DNA from: Autumnicola lenta
GTDB taxonomy: Bacteria > Bacteroidota > Bacteroidia > Flavobacteriales > Flavobacteriaceae
Assembly (NCBI RefSeq): GCF_031846515.1
Contig: NZ_JAVRHO010000014.1
Span: 1-64,000, forward strand
DNA length: 64,000 nt
Direction of reading: 5' to 3'
Below are positions 1 through 7,832 of this stretch, piece by piece. How positions within the stretch are numbered: position 1 is the first letter of the stretch; every line of letters begins with the position of its first letter. The translations under genes were made by a program, and so were the position numbers. A model generated the notes under the pieces. It was not told the DNA's origin. It ran no database searches and worked only from the letters and a program-made list of their open reading frames with translations.

Positions 1-2
1 TA

Positions 3-293
3 AACCAGGTAAATGACGGAATAAAGGAGTTAACCAATTCAGGAGTTGAGAATGTAGGTTGGGCAATGAATGATGAACATACACCTCATCGAAGCGATTA
101 CCGTTACATGGCCGTTTGGAAAATGCCTTCACGGGACTATGTGAAAAAATTGGAAAAAGCTATTTCAGATTCTGGTTGGTATGATTGTTTTTCTCAGGTT
201 AACAGCAGAGGTGAAATAATACCTTTAGACCAGGCACTGGAATTTATGATTAATTTAGAGGCTAACGCTACAGGAATAAATGAGGGAGGTTAA
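3..293 (+). CDS. Small DUF6616-like protein (5' end outside window)
   Basis: The reading frame is open from the first bases of the window, so the gene starts upstream; an internal ATG at 66 gives 75 residues but is probably not the true start. Visible are a VGWAMNDE stretch, then YRYMAVWKMP and a GWYDCFSQVN block, a pattern I associate with small (~100-115 aa) single-domain proteins of the DUF6616 type with a ferredoxin-like fold. Function is unknown and no catalytic motif is evident. The 87 bases that follow, up to the convergent scoB stop, show no clear terminator. The DUF assignment is from memory and only moderately sure; the frame itself is well supported. Confidence 0.6.
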   Translation, partial: NQVNDGIKELTNSGVENVGWAMNDEHTPHRSDYRYMAVWKMPSRDYVKKLEKAISDSGWYDCFSQVNSRGEIIPLDQALEFMINLEANATGINEGG

Positions 294-380
294 GTCGTCT
301 CCTGTGATGCTATTTCGACTTTTCTTCTTTTTTAATTCATTGCCGAATCTATAAACCAGCTGAATCTTCAGAAGGAAAAG

Positions 381-1034
381 TTATAATTGCATCTCCGGGA
401 TTTCCCCTTCAATAATTAGCTTTCCGGCCGTTGCTGCTTTTATATCTTCTGTACTGACTCCCGGAGCTCGTTCGAGAAGCTTAAAACCATTTTTGGTAAC
501 CTCAAGCACAGCCAGATTCGTCACAATTTTTGTGACGCAGCCGACCCCTGTGAGCGGTAGTGTACATTTGGAAAGTAATTTAGATTCTCCGGCCCTGTTG
601 GTATGCATCATAGCCACTATAATATTCTCTGCGGAAGCAACTAAATCCATCGCGCCTCCCATTCCTTTCACCATTTTCCCCGGAATTTTCCAATTGGCTA
701 TATCACCGTTTTCCGCAACTTCCATTGCGCCAAGAATGGTCAGATCCACATGCTTACCACGGATCATTCCGAAGCTCATGGCCGAATCGAAGAAACTGGC
801 ACCGGGAAGTGCAGTAATGGTTTGTTTTCCGGCATTTATAAGATCGGCATCCTCAGTTCCTTCTATAGGAAAAGGTCCCATCCCCAGAATTCCGTTTTCA
901 CTCTGGAATTCAACTTCAATATCATCCCGAACAAAATTTGCGACCAGTGTGGGAATTCCAATTCCAAGATTGACGTAATATCCATCCTTAACTTCTTTTG
1001 CTATTCGCTTCGCGATTCCTTCTTTGTCTAACAT
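381..1034 (-). CDS. scoB: 3-oxoacid (succinyl-CoA:acetoacetate) CoA-transferase subunit B
   Basis: Beta subunit (217 aa, normal length) of the cytoplasmic enzyme that moves CoA from succinyl-CoA to acetoacetate in ketone-body and branched-chain amino acid use. The catalytic glutamate is visible in SENGILGMGP (around residue 45), followed by the GASFFDSAMSFGMIRGKHVD block typical of the subunit. The start is the ATG at 1032-1034. Its partner scoA lies upstream on the same strand, but the two are separated by about 540 bases that hold a four-helix-bundle gene inside inverted repeats, whereas in most genomes the subunits are adjacent. One transcript for both is inferred from orientation and from the lack of an obvious terminator. 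Confidence 0.95.
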   Translation of the reverse strand: MLDKEGIAKRIAKEVKDGYYVNLGIGIPTLVANFVRDDIEVEFQSENGILGMGPFPIEGTEDADLINAGKQTITALPGASFFDSAMSFGMIRGKHVDLTILGAMEVAENGDIANWKIPGKMVKGMGGAMDLVASAENIIVAMMHTNRAGESKLLSKCTLPLTGVGCVTKIVTNLAVLEVTKNGFKLLERAPGVSTEDIKAATAGKLIIEGEIPEMQL

Positions 1035-1139
1035 TTCTTTTAATTTGAGAATTTGAAAATTAGCTGATTTGAAAATGTTTTTATCCGTCTTTAATCATTT
1101 TTCTTATTCGGGCTCTTTTGCAGCTTTTTCATATATAAA

Positions 1140-1164
1140 TCCAATTAAAGTTACTTTAATTGGA
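1140..1164. repeat. 25-nt perfect palindrome downstream of the four-helix-bundle gene
   Basis: Arms of 12 bases (TCCAATTAAAGT and its complement) flank one central T. It lies 20 bases past the stop of the four-helix-bundle gene and inside the inverted-repeat element. On the minus strand it is followed by TTTATATATG rather than a clean U-run, so it may be a weak terminator, an RNA-stabilising hairpin or a protein-binding palindrome. Confidence 0.6.
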
Positions 1165-1183
1165 GCATTATACCTTTTAAACT

Positions 1184-1543
1184 TCATTTACCAATCCTCT
1201 TACTTGAACTAATAATTTTAGATATAATTCTGATAATACTATCTATTTCTACCTTTAGCGCTTCCGGTGGATCGGGCAGCAATTCAGATTTTTGACATAA
1301 TTCCAGCCAATACGCACATTCATCTGCCTCTTTTGCTGCTATTTTAAACTTATGTATAAAATCTGCCGGACTTTCAGCATTCTGAGCTTCTCGAACATTT
1401 GCTCCTATTGAAGTGCCGCATTTAAAAAATTGCGAAGCAAGTTCAAACTTTTTATTTTCTCTTAACTCTTCAGAAAATTTAATGACCTTTAGTGCAAATT
1501 CAAAGGTTTTATCTACAATTATATTTTTCCTGTCATCTCTCAA
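1184..1543 (-). CDS. Four-helix-bundle protein (23S rRNA IVS-encoded type)
   Basis: A 119-residue protein of the family first found in intervening sequences of 23S rRNA (Pfam 23S_rRNA_IVP / TIGR02436). Typical blocks are KTFEFALKVIKFSEEL near the N-terminus, SIGANVREAQNAES around residue 52, and KAKEADE-type helix text (IAAKEADECAYWLELC) near residue 70. The family forms pentameric four-helix bundles and is thought to bind nucleic acid, but its cellular role is not established. The only usable start is a TTG at 1541-1543, since an in-frame stop lies just upstream; that start falls at the inner edge of the right inverted repeat. The gene sits between scoA and scoB in the same orientation. Start codon uncertain, family confident. 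Confidence 0.88.
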   Translation of the reverse strand: MRDDRKNIIVDKTFEFALKVIKFSEELRENKKFELASQFFKCGTSIGANVREAQNAESPADFIHKFKIAAKEADECAYWLELCQKSELLPDPPEALKVEIDSIIRIISKIISSSKRIGK

Positions 1544-1575
1544 TTTTCAAATCCTCAAATTGGCAAATTTTCAAA

Positions 1576-2274
1576 TTACTTTTCCCGTACCGTCCTCTTC
1601 TCAATCCTCTTTTCATAATTTTTTCCTTCAAAGATCCTTTGTACAAATATTCCCGGAATATGGATCTGATTTGGATCGAGTTCTCCGGGCTCCACCAGTT
1701 CTTCTACTTCTACAACTGTAACTTTTGCAGCACCACACATTAAAGGATTAAAATTTCTCGCAGTTCCCTTGAAGATAAGATTACCTGCTTTATCCCCTTT
1801 CCATGCTTTTACTAAAGAGAAATCTGCTTTAAAAGCCTCTTCAAGCACATGCATTTTTCCGTCAAACTCCCGGGTTTCTTTACCTTCGGCAACTTCAGTT
1901 CCATAACCGGCAGGGGTATAGATAGCAGGAAATCCCTGCTGAGCTGCCTGGCATCTTGCTGCCAGCGTGCCTTGAGGAATAAGTTCTACTTCCAGTTCAC
2001 CGCTAAGCATCTGTCTTTCAAATTCAGCATTTTCCCCCACATAAGAAGATACCATTTTATCAATTTGTTTCTTGTGAAGTAGAAGTCCAAGGCCAAAATC
2101 ATCGACTCCGGCATTATTGGAAATACAGGTAAGATTCTTAATGTTGAGTCGTACAAGCTCAGAAATGGAATTTTCGGGAATCCCACTAAGGCCAAATCCT
2201 CCCAGCATCAAAGTCATTCCGTCCTTAACTCCCTCTAAGGCTTCCTCTACATTAGCTACAGCTTTTCGAATCAT
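1576..2274 (-). CDS. scoA: 3-oxoacid (succinyl-CoA:acetoacetate) CoA-transferase subunit A
   Basis: Alpha subunit (232 aa) of the 3-oxoacid CoA-transferase completed by scoB. The glycine-rich CoA-binding stretch GGFGLSGIPE lies near residue 26, followed by ISNNAGVDDFGLG and the GTLAARCQAAQQGFPAIYTP block of the family. The start is the ATG at 2272-2274. The stop TAA (1576-1578) is the first triplet of the inverted repeat that bounds the four-helix-bundle element, so the 3' end of the message would be part of the predicted stem. PBP1A ends 110 bases upstream on the same strand; I found no perfect TAnnTTTG box in that gap. Confidence 0.95.
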   Translation of the reverse strand: MIRKAVANVEEALEGVKDGMTLMLGGFGLSGIPENSISELVRLNIKNLTCISNNAGVDDFGLGLLLHKKQIDKMVSSYVGENAEFERQMLSGELEVELIPQGTLAARCQAAQQGFPAIYTPAGYGTEVAEGKETREFDGKMHVLEEAFKADFSLVKAWKGDKAGNLIFKGTARNFNPLMCGAAKVTVVEVEELVEPGELDPNQIHIPGIFVQRIFEGKNYEKRIEKRTVREK

Positions 2275-2384
2275 CTTCTAAAATTTTTATTCAGAAAAAT
2301 ACGAAAATAAAATAGCTGTAACAATGCGAAAGCCACAGTAAATTAAGATATCAGAAAAAACAGATGCAAATTTTTAATGTAATT

Positions 2385-4721
2385 CTAAAAATCCAGTTCA
2401 TCGGGAACATCACTATCAGGGTCATTAGAACCTACATAGTTGTTACAATTCACTTCAATAGTAAGATCTTCAGGTTTAGGAAATTCTCCTTTGGAAATAT
2501 TCAGCGCATCATCGGCATAAACGTCCTTCATGTACATTCCCCAAATAGGCAGCGCCATAGTCGCTCCCTGTCCATAAGTTATAGTTGGAAAATGGACAGA
2601 TCTGTCCTCTGCTCCAACCCAAACGCCGGTAACCAGGTTAGGAACCATGCCCATAAACCAGCCATCACTCTGGTTTTGGGTAGTTCCCGTTTTTCCCGCA
2701 ATTGGAATACTGGTATCGAAATTATAAGGATAACCCGTAACAGCACGCTTATAATGATCCAGGTTAGTCGCATAGTTACCTCTTAATCTAACTCCAGATC
2801 CAGACTGGGTTACCCCTTCTAAAAGATTAACGGTTACATAGGCGGCTTCCTTGCTAAGCACGTCGCGGGTCTGCGGAACATTTTGGAATAACACAGTTCC
2901 GTTTTTATCTTCTATTCTATTAACAATAACAGGTTTTACATACACACCCTCGTTAGCAAAAGTACTGTATGCAGAAACCATTTCGAATAAACTTAAATCT
3001 GGAGTACCAAGCGCAATAGAAGGTACTTCAGGAATATTTTCAGTATCTATTCCCAGCTTGTCCAGCAAGTCTATTACAGGTCTGGGGCCGGTTTTATCAA
3101 TAAGTCTGGCAGTCACTGTATTTACAGAATTGGCAAGCGCATCTTTTAAGGAAATCATACCTACGTAACTGTCGGCATCGTTTCCGGCGTTTTGAGGTGA
3201 CCAGTCTTTAAGAAGTCCATACTTTCCCTCTTCAATCGTAAACCTATTCTTCGGAAGCGTATCACAAGGGGATAATTTTAGTTGATCGATCGCCGTAGCA
3301 TAAACAAAAGGTTTAAAGGTAGACCCAACCTGACGTTTCCCCTGTTTAACATGGTCGTATTTAAAGTGTTTAAAATCGGTACCTCCTACCCAGGCTTTTA
3401 CTTCCCCGGTTTGAGGTGTCATAGACATCATTCCTGCCTGAAGAAAAGATTTGTAGTAAAAAATCGAATCCCGTGGCGTCATAATGGTATCTTTTGTGTG
3501 GTTAGGACTGGTCCAGTCAAAAACACGCATTTCCCGCTCTTTATCAAAAGAAGCAAGGATTTCATCTTCAGATATTCCTTTATCCTTCATTTCCTTCCAC
3601 CGGACTGATCGCTTAATGGAGCTATTAACAATCTGCTGAACTTCGCTTTCATCCACATCACGGAAAGGTGCCGTAGGATTATTTTTATTTTGTCGTGTAA
3701 ATTCCTTCTGAAGATGTGAAATATGTCGGTCTACAGCTTCTTCAGCATATTCCTGCATTTTTGAATCTATACTTGTATAAATCTTTAAACCGTCACGGTA
3801 AATATTATATTCTGAACCATCTGGCTTCGGGTTTTCATCAATCCATTCACTAAGAAAGCGCTGTACATAAGCCCGAAAGTAAGTTGCCATTCCCTCATCG
3901 TGCCCTTCAGGAGAAAAATTTAATTTAAGTGGAAGGGACTGCAGCGAATCCTTTTCTGAAGGAGTCAAATACCCATTCTTTTCCATTTGTTTAAGCACCT
4001 GATTTCTCCTTCTAAGCGCATTATCTCTGAACTCTTCCTTTGCAGGATTATATAAAATTGGATTTTTAAGCATCGCTACCAGAACGGCAGCTTCTTCAGT
4101 TTTTAATTCTTTTGCCTCCTTTCCGAAATAAATCCTTGAGGCCGAACGGATTCCCACTGCCTGGTAAAGAAAATCGTACTTATTTAAGTACATAGTAATA
4201 ATCTCCTGCTTGGTATATTGTCTCTCCAATCGCGTGGCAATAACCCACTCTTTAATCTTCTGGAAAACACGTTCCACCTTATTATTGGGAGTATCAGAAA
4301 ACAGCAATTTTGATAACTGCTGAGTGATGGTACTCGCACCACCTCTTGATCCTAAGTAAGCCACAGCACGAAGTGTACCGCGGGCATCAATCCCGGAGTG
4401 GTGATAATACCTTTCATCTTCTGTTGCTACTAGCGCTTTTACAAGATTTTCTGGTAAATCATCATATTTTACCGGTGTCCTGTTTTCATTGTAATATTTG
4501 CCAAGGGTTTTTCCATCGGAAGAAAAAACTTCTGTAGCCAGGTTTGTTTCAGGATTTTCGAGCTCTTCAAAAGTCGGCATTTTACCAAATGCACCCCAGC
4601 CGGCCATTAGAAAAAGGATAATTACAAGAAGAATTCCTATTCCAAATATGCTCCAGAAACCAATGATGTAGGATATTTTACTTTTTTTGGGTGCTGCTTT
4701 CTTTTTTTTTGACGTAGCCAT
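2385..4721 (-). CDS. Class A penicillin-binding protein 1A
   Basis: Bifunctional peptidoglycan synthase of 778 residues, anchored in the inner membrane. A lysine-rich cytoplasmic start is followed by a membrane segment (about residues 18-42). The glycosyltransferase (GT51) motifs are ATEDERYYHHSG near residue 95 and GGASTITQQLSKLLF near 127. The transpeptidase motifs are the catalytic GSTFKPF (~470), SVN (~535) and KTGTTQNQSDGWFMG (~675). It polymerises lipid II and cross-links stem peptides. Only 11 bases separate it from gldH, so it is probably the last gene of a ricT-gldH-PBP1A unit. The start is an ATG with no better alternative. Confidence 0.95.
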   Translation of the reverse strand: MATSKKKKAAPKKSKISYIIGFWSIFGIGILLVIILFLMAGWGAFGKMPTFEELENPETNLATEVFSSDGKTLGKYYNENRTPVKYDDLPENLVKALVATEDERYYHHSGIDARGTLRAVAYLGSRGGASTITQQLSKLLFSDTPNNKVERVFQKIKEWVIATRLERQYTKQEIITMYLNKYDFLYQAVGIRSASRIYFGKEAKELKTEEAAVLVAMLKNPILYNPAKEEFRDNALRRRNQVLKQMEKNGYLTPSEKDSLQSLPLKLNFSPEGHDEGMATYFRAYVQRFLSEWIDENPKPDGSEYNIYRDGLKIYTSIDSKMQEYAEEAVDRHISHLQKEFTRQNKNNPTAPFRDVDESEVQQIVNSSIKRSVRWKEMKDKGISEDEILASFDKEREMRVFDWTSPNHTKDTIMTPRDSIFYYKSFLQAGMMSMTPQTGEVKAWVGGTDFKHFKYDHVKQGKRQVGSTFKPFVYATAIDQLKLSPCDTLPKNRFTIEEGKYGLLKDWSPQNAGNDADSYVGMISLKDALANSVNTVTARLIDKTGPRPVIDLLDKLGIDTENIPEVPSIALGTPDLSLFEMVSAYSTFANEGVYVKPVIVNRIEDKNGTVLFQNVPQTRDVLSKEAAYVTVNLLEGVTQSGSGVRLRGNYATNLDHYKRAVTGYPYNFDTSIPIAGKTGTTQNQSDGWFMGMVPNLVTGVWVGAEDRSVHFPTITYGQGATMALPIWGMYMKDVYADDALNISKGEFPKPEDLTIEVNCNNYVGSNDPDSDVPDELDF

Positions 4722-4732
4722 TTACTTTATAA

Positions 4733-5224
4733 CTATTGCTGTGCGCTATGCTCTATGCGAAAGCCCACATGGGTAATACCTTCTAAATTTTCTATTCCTT
4801 CCACTTCACCATTCTTTCGCATGGCTTGTTTTATGCGGACTTCATACTCACCCGGCTCCGGAAAACGTACATTTTCCCTGTACCAGAGTTTACTTTCCTT
4901 TACATCACCAAAACCCGTACCAAGCCATGTTCCATCTGGCGCCGCCATGGCGTATTCCAGCGTATCGGTAATTACCTTACCATACGGAAATTCAATTTCG
5001 GTAATTACAAAAAGGTTGCTGTACTTATATTCACTGTTATTCCTAATGTTCAAAAAAAGATCGTATGTCTCCAGTGAATCCAGTTCATCTACCCTAAACG
5101 CAACAACAGAATCTTTATTCCATGAAGACACCGGTTTATATTCATCGAAAACACGGTCTGAATCACAGGAATACAAACCTAAAAAAGAAAAAACCGTCAA
5201 CAGTAAAAAAAGACCTTTACCCAT
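4733..5224 (-). CDS. gldH: Gliding motility lipoprotein GldH
   Basis: A 163-residue lipoprotein with a classical signal peptide and lipobox (LFLLLTVFSFLGLYSC), the mature protein beginning CDSDRVFDEYKP. Sequence and context match GldH, an envelope lipoprotein required for gliding in Flavobacterium johnsoniae. I place the start at the ATG 5222-5224 because it directly precedes the signal peptide; a longer frame to 5323 would add a charged tail incompatible with secretion. The start overlaps the end of ricT by 8 bases (ATGGGTAA), which suggests translational coupling. PBP1A follows 8 bases after the stop. Confidence 0.88.
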   Translation of the reverse strand: MGKGLFLLLTVFSFLGLYSCDSDRVFDEYKPVSSWNKDSVVAFRVDELDSLETYDLFLNIRNNSEYKYSNLFVITEIEFPYGKVITDTLEYAMAAPDGTWLGTGFGDVKESKLWYRENVRFPEPGEYEVRIKQAMRKNGEVEGIENLEGITHVGFRIEHSAQQ

Positions 5225-6386
5225 TTTTTGAAGGTTTACCTTTCCTCTTCTTTCTTTTCTTATTTCTTCTTTTTCCTGTAGAAGCCTTCGGATTGTCAAA
5301 ACGGGTAAGACTGTCCTGCCCAACTACGTTATTAAAATCGGGCTTCTTATTCTCTTCCAGCTGTAAAACAACTTCATATTCTTCCAGGCTACCAACCGGT
5401 TCTTTCTTCTTATTGGAAACGATAATCTTATTAGCCTGTTCTGCAGTTAATTTATGCCAGTTCATCCATTCCCCTTCGTAAGCATACCAAAGTACCCCCT
5501 GAAAAATGTCAATTTTCTGACATACTGCCGTTCCTTTTTTGGTGTAGAGTTTAGTGTCTGTTCTTGGAAAAGATTTTAAAGCTTCAAGATAAGTATCGAG
5601 CTCATAATTAAGACAACATTTCAGCTTCCCGCACTGTCCTGCAAGCTTTTGCGGATTTAAAGAAAGTTGCTGATAACGAGCTGCAGAAGTGCTTACAGAC
5701 CTAAAATCTGTTAACCACGTAGAACAACATAATTCCCTTCCGCAGGAACCAATACCTCCTAATCGTGAAGCTTCCTGGCGCAGGCCAATTTGCTTCATTT
5801 CAATCCTGGTATTGAACTCTCTTGCGAATTCTTTAATTAGCTGCCGGAAATCCACCCGATCGTCTGCAGTGTAATAGAAGGTTGCTTTTGAAGCATCCCC
5901 CTGGAATTCGATATCGCTAATTTTCATCTGAAGGTTAAGGCGAATAGCGATTTCCCGTGCGCGAACCTTCATTTTATCTTCCCTGTCACGCGCTTCCTGC
6001 CAAACATCAATATCCCGCTGCGAAGCTTTGCGATAAACTTTTAAAACCTCATCACTATCTGGTGCGACTTTCTTCTTCTTCATTTGAACCCTAACAAGCT
6101 CCCCTGCGAGGCTAACGATCCCCACATCATGGCCCGGCGAAGCTTCTGTAGCCACCACGTCCCCCATACTAAGGCTTAGGTTTTCAGAATTTCTGAAGAA
6201 ATGTTTCCTCCCGTTTTTGAAGCGTACCTCAACAAAATTAAAGGGTTCTTCGCCATTAGGGAGAGACATATTGGAAAGCCAGTCAAAAACAGTAAGTTTA
6301 TTACATCCGTCTGTTCCGCAGGTTCCGTTATTTTTACATCCTTTTGGCTGACCGTCTTTACCGGTCGAGCAACTGGTGCAAGCCAT
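5217..6386 (-). CDS. ricT: RicT/PSP1-domain regulatory iron-sulfur protein
   Basis: A 389-residue cytoplasmic protein with a cysteine-rich N-terminus (Cys at 3, 6, 17 and beyond, in CTSCSTGKDGQPKGCKNNGT), then a PSP1 domain with the hallmark RLGGIGSCGRELCCSTWL (~205-225) and KLAGQCGKLKCCLNYELD (~250). In Firmicutes RicT belongs to the RicAFT (Y-complex) that binds Fe-S clusters and aids RNase Y-dependent RNA maturation; in Bacteroidota its role is not established. The C-terminal ~25 residues are an RK-rich tail (KRRNKKRKKRKGKPSK) that may bind nucleic acid. Overlaps gldH by 8 bases. The 208-base gap upstream, to trhO, holds two GGCACCACC words but no clear promoter box. Confidence 0.9.
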   Translation of the reverse strand: MACTSCSTGKDGQPKGCKNNGTCGTDGCNKLTVFDWLSNMSLPNGEEPFNFVEVRFKNGRKHFFRNSENLSLSMGDVVATEASPGHDVGIVSLAGELVRVQMKKKKVAPDSDEVLKVYRKASQRDIDVWQEARDREDKMKVRAREIAIRLNLQMKISDIEFQGDASKATFYYTADDRVDFRQLIKEFAREFNTRIEMKQIGLRQEASRLGGIGSCGRELCCSTWLTDFRSVSTSAARYQQLSLNPQKLAGQCGKLKCCLNYELDTYLEALKSFPRTDTKLYTKKGTAVCQKIDIFQGVLWYAYEGEWMNWHKLTAEQANKIIVSNKKKEPVGSLEEYEVVLQLEENKKPDFNNVVGQDSLTRFDNPKASTGKRRNKKRKKRKGKPSKNG

Positions 6387-6594
6387 AAATTTATATATAT
6401 TGTAGGTAGCTGCCTTTTATATCTGTACTATCGACATGCTCTAAAATTCAACATTTTGCATCTCCGGAAAGCCTGTAAAGCGAACTTTAACGGCAATCTG
6501 ATACAAATCTTTCGGCACCACCTTTAGATTAGTAAAAAATATTAACAGTAAAGATACCAATATTTATTGGCACCACCATTTACAGAACGGCAAC

Positions 6595-7626
6595 TTAGGT
6601 TTTATATTTCAAAACCTTTGAGCGTCCCTTCTTAAAGATTTTATTGCTGTTGCCCTTTCCTTTGCGCAGTTCTTTTTGCTCTTCGTAAGGCAAAGAATTG
6701 GTTTTCATGCAATCTTCAGAACAGCAATCATTCATTTCCATGGCGCAGTCTTCACACTGAATAAACAACAGGTGACAAGCTTCATTAGCACAATTAACAT
6801 GGGTGTCACAAGGTTTCCCACACTGGTGGCAATGCGCAATAACATCTTCTGAAATTCTCTCGGAACGACGGTGATCGAACACAAAATTCTTTCCGATGAA
6901 TTTATTCTCCAGTTTTTGATTTTCTACCTGCCGGGCATACTCAATAATTCCCCCTTCAAGTTGAAAAACTTTTTTGAAGCCTTTGTGCTTATAATAAGCA
7001 CTGGCTTTCTCACACCGGATTCCGCCGGTGCAATACATTACCAGATTTTTATCTTCCTTATAATCTTTTAAATCTTCTTCAATTATTGGCAACGAATCCC
7101 TGAAGGTATCCACATCTGGAGTGATGGCACCTCTAAAATGCCCAATTTCGCTCTCGTAGTGGTTCCTCATATCCACCAATACGGTATTGGGATCTTCTAA
7201 CAGCGCATTAAATTTTTCTGCATCTACGTGAATTCCGCGATTGGTAACATCAAAACTGGCATCGTTAAGACCATCGGAAACTATCTTGTTGCGCACTTTT
7301 ACCTTCAGCTTTAAAAAAGCTTTTGCATCGTGCTCAATAGCGATATTCAACCGTACATCCTCAAGAAAATAGATCTCATCAAGAAATTTTTTGAAGGTAT
7401 CAAAATTTTGAGCAGGAACAGAAAGCTGGGCATTTATACCTTCGTGGGCCACATAAATCCTCCCAAGAACGCCCATGTGGTCCCAGGCTATAAATAAATG
7501 GTTTCGGAATAATTCGGGGTTACCTATTTTCGCGTAGGCATAGAAAGAGAGCGTCAACCGGTCTTCCCCGGCTTCTTCAATTAATGCTGCTCTCTCTTTA
7601 GCGCTTAATTTATTGTACAGTTGCAT
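6595..7626 (-). CDS. trhO: tRNA uridine(34) hydroxylase TrhO (rhodanese family)
   Basis: A 343-residue protein with the YceA/TrhO layout: an N-terminal acylphosphatase-like domain (~1-110), a rhodanese domain with catalytic loop YCTGGIRCEKASAYYKHKGF (~190), and a C-terminal cysteine-rich region with several CxxC pairs (CHQCGKPC, CEDC, CCSEDC) after residue 275. TrhO uses oxygen to hydroxylate wobble uridine 34 as a step to 5-methoxyuridine. The start is the ATG at 7624-7626, 37 bases downstream of a perfect TATCTTTG promoter box on the same strand. Divergent from recA. Confidence 0.92.
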   Translation of the reverse strand: MQLYNKLSAKERAALIEEAGEDRLTLSFYAYAKIGNPELFRNHLFIAWDHMGVLGRIYVAHEGINAQLSVPAQNFDTFKKFLDEIYFLEDVRLNIAIEHDAKAFLKLKVKVRNKIVSDGLNDASFDVTNRGIHVDAEKFNALLEDPNTVLVDMRNHYESEIGHFRGAITPDVDTFRDSLPIIEEDLKDYKEDKNLVMYCTGGIRCEKASAYYKHKGFKKVFQLEGGIIEYARQVENQKLENKFIGKNFVFDHRRSERISEDVIAHCHQCGKPCDTHVNCANEACHLLFIQCEDCAMEMNDCCSEDCMKTNSLPYEEQKELRKGKGNSNKIFKKGRSKVLKYKT

Positions 7627-7663
7627 GCTATACCAATTTATAAGAGTAAAAGAAAAATTTGAG

Positions 7664-7671
7664 CAAAGATA
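7664..7671 (-). promoter_or_regulatory. Bacteroidota -7 box for trhO
   Basis: CAAAGATA on the plus strand is TATCTTTG on the minus strand, a perfect match to the Bacteroidota -7 element TAnnTTTG, about 37 bases before the trhO start. No clear TTG at the -33 position. Confidence 0.5.
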
Positions 7672-7776
7672 AGGCTTAAAATGAAAAAGCAGAAATTTGT
7701 TTTAGAAGCTTCAAATAAGTTTATCTTTAATTAGTTACAGTAAAAATATATTAGATAGAGAATGCCTATTTTAAAA

Positions 7777-7807
7777 TTGTGATGCAGCAAAACTTATGTT
7801 AATTTAG
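7777..7807 (+). promoter_or_regulatory. Probable recA promoter
   Basis: TTG at 7777-7779, a 20-base spacer, then TAATTTAG at 7800-7807 (7 of 8 fixed and free positions of TAnnTTTG; the sixth fixed base differs). It lies 25 bases upstream of the recA start. I see no LexA-type palindrome nearby. Confidence 0.4.
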
Positions 7808-7832
7808 CAGCTCTTCAAAAAGTAAAAAAATT

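Larger units (their letters stand above)
1041..1578 (-). repeat. IVS-like element with ~36-nt terminal inverted repeats
   Basis: The left arm (1041-1076) and the reverse complement of the right arm (1543-1578) match at 30 of 36 positions without gaps. Both begin TAATTTGA and end GATTTGAAAAT. The arms enclose the four-helix-bundle gene, and nothing else with a coding signal. The outer end of the right arm is the scoA stop codon, and the left arm ends six bases before the scoB start, so the whole interval looks inserted between two genes that are normally adjacent. In the minus-strand transcript the arms could pair into a long AU-rich stem, as in 23S rRNA intervening sequences. Insertion and processing are inference. 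Confidence 0.65.

Noticed and set aside
493..978. 161-codon open frame antisense to scoB
   Set aside because: It is a shadow of the well-supported scoB frame, with no start context or family pattern.
4733..5323. Longer GldH with a start at 5323
   Set aside because: The extra 33 residues lie in the ricT coding region and would place a charged tail in front of a classical lipoprotein signal peptide.
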